Assembly (NCBI GenBank): GCA_022745215.1
Contig: JAIIWC010000038.1
Location: 1-17,953, forward strand
DNA length: 17,953 bases
From: Collinsella sp.
Lineage (GTDB): Bacteria > Actinomycetota > Coriobacteriia > Coriobacteriales > Coriobacteriaceae
Direction: 5' to 3'
Under the pieces are notes generated by a model. It was not told the DNA's origin, did not search any database, and was given only the letters and a program-made list of their open reading frames with translations. Both the position numbers and the translations under genes were made by a program. Positions 13,398 to 17,953 of the stretch are shown here, piece after piece. How positions within the stretch are numbered: the stretch's first letter is position 1; every line of letters starts with the position of its first letter.

Positions 13398-14675
13398 CTA
13401 GTGCTGCGCAACAACAACGCCCAGGCCATCGGGAATGACGGCAACCTTGGCATCGGCACCCTTCATCTCAAAGGCGAGCTTGAGCGCCTCCTCGATAGTG
13501 TTGACCGGCGTCATGTGCATATCCTTGAGCATCTGGTGATCGCACAGATCGGTGACCATGATCACAGGGTGATGCGCCAGGATGCGGGCAAAGATCTGGC
13601 TCGTCCACTGGTCGGGCAGGGTCTCGTCCTTGGGACGATCGATGCAGGCGCGCTCAAACTCCGCCGGATCGTTGTCGGCGATGTTGTGATAGAAGCCCTC
13701 GCCACCGTGACCGTCGGCACAACCGGCGACGTCGATGATCACGCCGCCCTCAGGAAGCGTGGCCTCGGCAGCGCACATGCCCTTCACGGCCTGGTAGATG
13801 TTCTGATCGAGCGGGTAGCCGCCGTTGGTGGTGATGGCGATCTCGCACTCGACGGGCTCAACGCCGGCAAGGCTCTTCACGAACTCGCAGCCAGCCTCGT
13901 GCGCCTTGTGGATGTCGCCGGCAAAGGAGCCGATGACCTCATGCTTGCCGTTAAGCACCACGTTAAGCACAAAGGCGAGGTGAGCCATCTCGGCGGCGGC
14001 AAACATGTCCTCGCTCACGTGGTTGTGGCACAGGTTGCCGGCACGCGAGTGGGAATCGTTCACAAACTGACCGTTGTGGTTGTACATGATGGTCTTGTAG
14101 CTGGCGATGCCAGGCAGGACGGACTTGCGGCTACCAGAGAAACCGGCAAAGAAGTGCGGCTCAATAAAGCCCTCGGCAAGCAGCAGATCGCAATCGGCGG
14201 CAATCTTGTTGATGATGCACTCGCCACCAGAAGGCAGGGTGCCGATCTTTTTCATCATGCTGTCGTCAGTCGCGACGTGCATAACGATTTCCTCGTTGGC
14301 AACGATCTCCTCGCCGTACTTGTTGACGAGCTCCTCGTGCGTCGAAGGACGATGCATACCCGTAGCAACCAAAATACGCACGCGAGCCTCGGGCGCAGCG
14401 GAATGGATGTGATGCAGCAGAATAGGCATCGTCACACGCGAGGGAACGGGGCGCGTATGATCGGAGCTAATGATGACAATATCCTTCTTGCCAGCACAAA
14501 GCTCCTCGAGCGAAGGCGAGCCATAAGGGTTGGCAAGTGACTCCTCTACCAGCTCTTCCTGTGATTTTGTAGTCTTAAACTCGTTTTGATGACCTTCCAT
14601 CACACCCGCGAAGTTCTTATCCTCGAGCTCCAGATGCAACGTCTTGTGGTCAAACGGCAGTTCACATTCAAACAA
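13398..14675 (-). CDS. larA: Lactate racemase, catalytic subunit LarA (nickel-pincer enzyme)
   Basis: LarA interconverts L- and D-lactate with a covalently bound nickel-pincer nucleotide. The protein is very close to the Lactiplantibacillus plantarum enzyme over its whole length: IVIISSDHTRPVPS, ILVATGMHRPSTHEELVNKY, EGFIEPHFFAGFSGSRKSVL, TTNGGYPLDQNIYQAVKGM, and GHGGEGFYHNIAD. With a TTG start at 14675 (MFECELPFDHKTL, GAGGG 9 nt upstream) it has 425 residues. Cofactor and catalytic residues then fall at His108, His174, Lys184 and His200, the same numbers as in L. plantarum, which fixes the start. The long reading frame up to 14912 has no family similarity and crosses a terminator. It is followed by larD, and the cofactor genes larB and larC converge on it from the other side. 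Confidence 0.96.
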   Translation of the reverse strand: MFECELPFDHKTLHLELEDKNFAGVMEGHQNEFKTTKSQEELVEESLANPYGSPSLEELCAGKKDIVIISSDHTRPVPSRVTMPILLHHIHSAAPEARVRILVATGMHRPSTHEELVNKYGEEIVANEEIVMHVATDDSMMKKIGTLPSGGECIINKIAADCDLLLAEGFIEPHFFAGFSGSRKSVLPGIASYKTIMYNHNGQFVNDSHSRAGNLCHNHVSEDMFAAAEMAHLAFVLNVVLNGKHEVIGSFAGDIHKAHEAGCEFVKSLAGVEPVECEIAITTNGGYPLDQNIYQAVKGMCAAEATLPEGGVIIDVAGCADGHGGEGFYHNIADNDPAEFERACIDRPKDETLPDQWTSQIFARILAHHPVIMVTDLCDHQMLKDMHMTPVNTIEEALKLAFEMKGADAKVAVIPDGLGVVVAQH

Positions 14676-14792
14676 TGACGAGCGCCCTCTTCCTTTCAAC
14701 TGACACACTAGATAAACCGTTGGAAGGATACGCCGCTCACCGAAAAACACCACCGTCCACCGACTCATTAACACAACGTTCATATTTGACCC

Positions 14793-14831
14793 ACAACAAA
14801 ACGGCCGCGACCCCAAACGGGACCGCGGCCG
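14793..14831 (-). terminator. Strong intrinsic terminator upstream of larA (possible attenuator)
   Basis: On the minus strand a 13-bp stem (14802-14814 with 14819-14831, two G-U pairs) with a GTTT loop is followed by TTTTGTTGTG. It lies about 118 nt before the larA start, in the same direction, yet no gene on the minus strand ends nearby. A CCTGTC/GACAGG hairpin (about 14834-14856) and a TATAGT -10-like box (14846-14851) sit just before it. It could be a leader attenuator for larA-larD or the end of a short RNA. Confidence 0.7.
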
Positions 14832-14907
14832 CCTGTCAAAGGCACTATAGACAGGATGACTTACGCAGCGCCGAGGCAAACATCTAGCCCGAGACGTACG
14901 CACGTAA

Positions 14908-14948
14908 GCCATTTTGCATAAATGCGTTAATTAATTGCATAAAATGGC
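14908..14948. promoter_or_regulatory. A/T-rich control region upstream of larA with direct and inverted repeats
   Basis: TTGCATAAA occurs at 14914-14922 and 14935-14943, exactly 21 bp (two helix turns) apart. GCCATTTT (14908-14915) and AAAATGGC (14941-14948) form an inverted repeat around them, with TTAATTAA in the middle. It stands out from the surrounding GC-rich DNA and is the likeliest promoter/activator area for transcription toward larA. No known consensus is claimed. Confidence 0.45.
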
Positions 14949-14974
14949 GCATGGATTTCTAGCCGTAACAGGGT

Positions 14975-15013
14975 GGTACCCTCCGGAGCGTGCATTTTTG
15001 CGAGTATTCAGCA
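14975..15013 (+). repeat. Dispersed 25-bp repeat, copy C, with GGTACC flank
   Basis: The core 14989-15013 reads CGTGCATTTTTGCGAGTATT followed by CAGCA, one base different from copy A. The GGTACCC flank (14975-14981) is also present next to copy B. It faces copy D about 235 bp away. The interior between C and D has no similarity to the interior between A and B and no gene. Confidence 0.7.
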
Positions 15014-15199
15014 TCGCGGGATAAGATTTTGGTGTCAAAAGTCTTTCAAAAGGTAGATAGTCCTCATGACTCGTCCCATCTGGATAGCATGCGGCGAGAA
15101 ACCAGCCATATATGAACATCGCCAAAGCCCAATCGTCGTGCAAAGGCATCAACAAAGACCGCAAACGCCACCTATGGTCCTATACATCAATCATTGGCT

Positions 15200-15224
15200 G
15201 CTGAAAACTCCGTTTTTTGCACGT
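15200..15224 (-). repeat. Dispersed 25-bp repeat, copy D (more diverged, faces copy C)
   Basis: On the minus strand this reads CGTGCAAAAAACGGAGTTTT followed by CAGCA. It keeps CGTGCA, GGAGT and TTCAGCA; the T-run is replaced by A, so W5 rather than T5 is conserved. It closes the second inward-facing pair. Confidence 0.6.
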
Positions 15225-15310
15225 CGTCCCAAGCACCACCCTCACCCAGCGGCTGATCCGCCGAAGACCGGACATCGCAGGGCCCGCCATCAGTTTACTT
15301 TTAGGCACAC

Positions 15311-15400
15311 TCCGCAGGACGCAGAAGCCCTCGCCGCACTCCGCATCAGGCGCGAAGCGCGCCTAATTCTCTTCAGCCCCAATCCCTGAAGAACGAGGAC
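15311..15400 (-). repeat. Decayed third copy of the nested inverted-repeat element
   Basis: The left half (15311-15339) resembles element 1: TCCGCAGGACG, then AGAA-CC-CGCCGCAC in the same order and nearly the same spacing. The right motif GAGGACG is present at 15395-15401. A 7-bp AAG-loop hairpin (15348-15364) sits where the terminal hairpin would be. The long inner and outer stems are lost. It directly abuts element 2. Confidence 0.55.
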
Positions 15401-15403
15401 GAA

Positions 15404-15530
15404 GGGACCCGATGGGTTTCCCTCTGAATGCATTCCGCAGCACGAAGCCCCCTTATCCGCAGCTCCAGAGGAGCAGGATAAGGGGGCTTCAAGTGCGAGG
15501 ACGCATTCAGAGGGAAACCCGTCGGGTCCC
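15404..15530 (-). repeat. Nested inverted-repeat element 2 downstream of ppc (terminator or structured RNA)
   Basis: Outer arms of 28 bp (15404-15431 and 15503-15530) match at 27 positions, with one G-T pair. A perfect 15-bp inner stem (15444-15458 with 15476-15490) is capped by GCTCC/GGAGC with an AGA loop. The linkers repeat element 1: ATTCCGCA and GAGGAC, with a 4-bp helix GCAC/GTGC (15440-15443 with 15493-15496) and an AA bulge. It begins 23 nt past the ppc stop and is the only visible terminator for ppc. The outer and inner stem sequences are unrelated to those of element 1. Confidence 0.85.
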
Positions 15531-15553
15531 GGTGAGAGCCACAGGGCTATCGA

Positions 15554-17953
15554 TTACCCCGTGTTCTGCAAACCTGCCGAGACGCCGGTCACAGTCGAAA
15601 GAATCAGGCTCATGTACTCGGCCTTCTTCTCCTCAGCCATCTCGTCCTGGTTCATACGCACCTCGCGAAGGGCGCGGACCTGAGCGATGGACAGGGCGTC
15701 GACATAGGGGTTGCGCACGCGAACGGCACAGCCGAGCACGCGACGACGCTGCAGCGGCCACTCGTCACCGACGATGGCAAGGACCCACTTACGCGTGAGC
15801 TGCATCTCGGTAAAGACCTTCTCGGACAGATCCTGGCGATCGCCCAGGTGCAGATACATCTTGGCGATGCGCTGGTCGGTCTTGGCGATCGACATCTCGA
15901 TGTTGTCGATAAAGGTGCGGAAGAACGGCCACTCCTGGTAGGCGGCCTTAAGCTGGTCCAGATCGCCAAACTGCTCGCAGGCGGTACCCAGGCCGTACCA
16001 AGCGGCCAGGTTAATGCGCGCCTGGCTCCAGCTGAAGATCCACGGAATAGTACGCAGGTCGTCGAGCGACTTGGCGCCCAGGCCGCGCTTGGCGGGACGT
16101 GAGCCGATCGGCAGCAGACCGACCTCGGTCAGCGGCGTCACGGTCGAGAACCACGGTGTAAAGTCCTCGGTGTTCAGCAGGTCAAGATAGCGCTCGTGGC
16201 TTGCGGCGTTGAGCTTCTCGGCCATATCCCAGAACTTCTGCGTGGTCTCGGTGTTGGTCTTCTCGACACTCGGGGCCGACTGCAAAAGCGTTGCGGCGGC
16301 AACGGACTCAACATGACGCTGAGCCAGCGTGCGGTTGCCGTAACGGGCAAAGATGACCTCGCCCTGCTCGGTGAGCTTAAAGAAGCAGTTGACCGAACCC
16401 TTGGGCTGCGCCAGCACGGCCTTGTTGGCCGGACCGCCGCCACGGCCCACGGCACCGCCGCGACCGTGCATGAGCACCAGGTCGATATCGTTCTTCTCGG
16501 CCCACTTGGCGATGCGCTCCTGCGCGGAGTGCAGGGCGAGCATGGCCGTGGTAGGACCGGCATCCTTGGAGGAGTCGGAGTAACCCAGCATGACCTCCAT
16601 GCGGCGGTTGGTCTGGGCAAGGCGCTTTTGCACCACGGGCAGCGTGAGCATCTGGTCGAGCACGTCAACACAGCCCTCGAGGTCCTCGAGCTGCTCGAAC
16701 AGCGGGATCACGTCGAGCTCGGGGACATCCTCCTCGTGTGCGAAGGAAAGGTGGGCGAGCTCAAAGACGTCGGCCACATGCTGGGCGCTCTTGGTGAACG
16801 AGATGATGTAGCGGTGCGCCATCTTCTTGCCGTAGCGCTTTTGGATAGAGCCGATGGCACGGAAGGTGTCGATGACCTCGCGCGTCATGGGTTGCAGGTC
16901 GCCGTGGATACCGTTCTCGTGGATATCCTTGAGGGCGCGGGCGTGCACCACGGAGTGCTGACGGAACTCCATCTCGACCATATGGAAGCCGAAGGACTCG
17001 ACCTGCCAGATGATGGTCTGGACCGGGCCGTAGGCAGCACGGACGGCACCGCAGGCGGCCAGCGAGCGCTGGACGACACGCAGGTCCTCCAGGAACTCGT
17101 CGGCACTGTGGTACATCGTGTCGGTGATGCGACGCACGGTGGCGTTCAGACGGTCGGCCATGACGAGCATGACGGCGCGATGCGGCTCGTGCTCGGAGAT
17201 CAGCTCGGCGCGTGCGGTGTACTGGGTGCTCATCTCGACCTGATGGTTCCACAGGTTGATGAGCTCGGCAGACGGCTTGCTGTAGGTGGCCTCGAGCGTG
17301 AGGTTGCGGCCGATGCGGCGGCACTTGTCCTCGAGCTTGAGCACCATGTGGGTGAAGTACTTGGCGGCGACCTCACGGCTCACCTTGGCGGTGACGTTGG
17401 GGTTACCGTCGCGGTCGGAACCGATCCAGCTGCCGGGATGGAAGAACGCCGGGCACAGCGGCGGCACGGTACCCGCCTTGTCGCCCAGCACCCAGTCGTC
17501 AAAACGACGATAGATAACGGGGATGACGTCGAACAGCGTGTTATCGAAGATGTCGATGATGGTATCGGCTTCCTCGACCGGCGTGGGCTTCTTGAGCGCG
17601 ATGGGGCTCGTACGCACCAGGGCGTCGATTTCCTGCAGCATATGGCGCTCGTTCTCCACTAGGTCGGAGCCGCCCAGGCGCGGACGCTCCTCCAGCAGGT
17701 TGGAAATACGGCGAATCTTGCCCTCGACGGCCTTACGACGGGCCTCGGTGGGATGTGCGGTAAAGACAGGGTGGAACTCCAGCTTGTCGAGCAGCTCGTT
17801 GGCGCCCTCGACACCCATCTCGTTTACCAACTGGTGATAGGCGACGGTGAGCTCGTTGGCGGGATCGACCTCGGTATCGGTCGATGCGCCGGCCTCGCGC
17901 TCGCGCAGCTGCGCCACGCGGTAGTTCTCCTCCGACAGGTTTGCCAGATGGAA
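15554..17953 (-). CDS. ppc: Phosphoenolpyruvate carboxylase (N-terminus beyond the right edge)
   Basis: PEP carboxylase adds bicarbonate to phosphoenolpyruvate to give oxaloacetate and phosphate, feeding the succinate branch and aspartate synthesis. The visible 799 residues start FHLANLSEENYRVAQLRERE at the window edge, so roughly the first 70 residues are missing by comparison with E. coli. Catalytic blocks are intact. FTAHPTEARRKAV carries the essential His, GSWIGSDRDGNPNVTAKV and LGYSDSSKDAG follow, and the glycine loop is HGRGGAVGRGGGPANKAV. The strictly conserved C-terminal QNTG ends the protein. The GTG at 17917 is internal, since homology continues upstream of it. The nested inverted-repeat element lies 23 nt after the stop. 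Confidence 0.97.
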   Translation of the reverse strand, partial: FHLANLSEENYRVAQLREREAGASTDTEVDPANELTVAYHQLVNEMGVEGANELLDKLEFHPVFTAHPTEARRKAVEGKIRRISNLLEERPRLGGSDLVENERHMLQEIDALVRTSPIALKKPTPVEEADTIIDIFDNTLFDVIPVIYRRFDDWVLGDKAGTVPPLCPAFFHPGSWIGSDRDGNPNVTAKVSREVAAKYFTHMVLKLEDKCRRIGRNLTLEATYSKPSAELINLWNHQVEMSTQYTARAELISEHEPHRAVMLVMADRLNATVRRITDTMYHSADEFLEDLRVVQRSLAACGAVRAAYGPVQTIIWQVESFGFHMVEMEFRQHSVVHARALKDIHENGIHGDLQPMTREVIDTFRAIGSIQKRYGKKMAHRYIISFTKSAQHVADVFELAHLSFAHEEDVPELDVIPLFEQLEDLEGCVDVLDQMLTLPVVQKRLAQTNRRMEVMLGYSDSSKDAGPTTAMLALHSAQERIAKWAEKNDIDLVLMHGRGGAVGRGGGPANKAVLAQPKGSVNCFFKLTEQGEVIFARYGNRTLAQRHVESVAAATLLQSAPSVEKTNTETTQKFWDMAEKLNAASHERYLDLLNTEDFTPWFSTVTPLTEVGLLPIGSRPAKRGLGAKSLDDLRTIPWIFSWSQARINLAAWYGLGTACEQFGDLDQLKAAYQEWPFFRTFIDNIEMSIAKTDQRIAKMYLHLGDRQDLSEKVFTEMQLTRKWVLAIVGDEWPLQRRRVLGCAVRVRNPYVDALSIAQVRALREVRMNQDEMAEEKKAEYMSLILSTVTGVSAGLQNTG

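Noticed and set aside
14676..14912. N-terminal extension of LarA up to 14912
   Set aside because: The extra 79 residues have no LarA similarity, cross a strong terminator, and the TTG start gives residue numbers that match the characterised enzyme exactly.
14832..15403. Search for a gene or CRISPR-like array in the gene-free region before ppc
   Set aside because: Only short frames without ribosome binding sites or motifs, and no regularly spaced direct repeats; the content is the control region, two dispersed repeats and the decayed nested element.
16196..17662. Plus-strand reading frame of 488 codons opposite ppc
   Set aside because: Antisense shadow of a clear PEP carboxylase.

Overview
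The window is a chromosomal stretch of roughly 60% GC that reads like a member of the Coriobacteriia, most likely a gut Collinsella. This is an inference from codon use, from the feo, lar and uronate gene set, and from the style of the intergenic elements; no 16S gene is present. All genes look intact except two cut by the window edges (uxaB on the left, ppc on the right). I see no transposase, phage gene, tRNA, rRNA or CRISPR array.

Layout. (1) 1-3200, minus strand: a uronate catabolic unit, lacI-type regulator -> uxaC -> uxaB (partial). The uxaC promoter sits between two perfect GTGAACGTTCAC palindromes, so LacI-type repression of the isomerase/reductase pair is easy to picture. (2) 3270-6760, minus strand: ferrous iron uptake, feoA2 -> feoA1 -> feoB plus a separate small Cys-rich FeoB-associated membrane protein. 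Long inverted repeats upstream of the operon and inside it look like metal-regulator sites. (3) 6800-9090, minus strand: an HPr-like phosphocarrier with Asp instead of Ser at position 46, and aspS. (4) 9281-9916, plus strand: serB. (5) 9950-14850: a lactate racemase locus in two convergent halves. larB, a short larC and a tetR-family regulator are on the plus strand; larA and a larD-like aquaglyceroporin are on the minus strand. LarB and LarC build and metallate the nickel-pincer cofactor, LarA uses it to interconvert L- and D-lactate, and the channel would move lactic acid. larE is not in the window, and LarC lacks its C-terminal (LarC2, CTP-binding) domain. (6) 14850-15540: a 0.7 kb gene-free region with repeats. 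(7) 15554 to the right edge: phosphoenolpyruvate carboxylase.

The most novel-looking signal is non-coding. Two large nested inverted repeats (12476-12590 and 15404-15530) lie 26 and 23 nt downstream of the stop codons of glpF/larD and ppc. Their outer and inner stems are unrelated in sequence. They share an identical internal loop (ATTCCGCA on one side, GAGGAC on the other), the same layout, and a short helix with a compensatory G-C to C-G swap. A third, decayed copy (15311-15400) sits next to the second. A separate 25-bp dispersed repeat occurs four times, as two inward-facing pairs.
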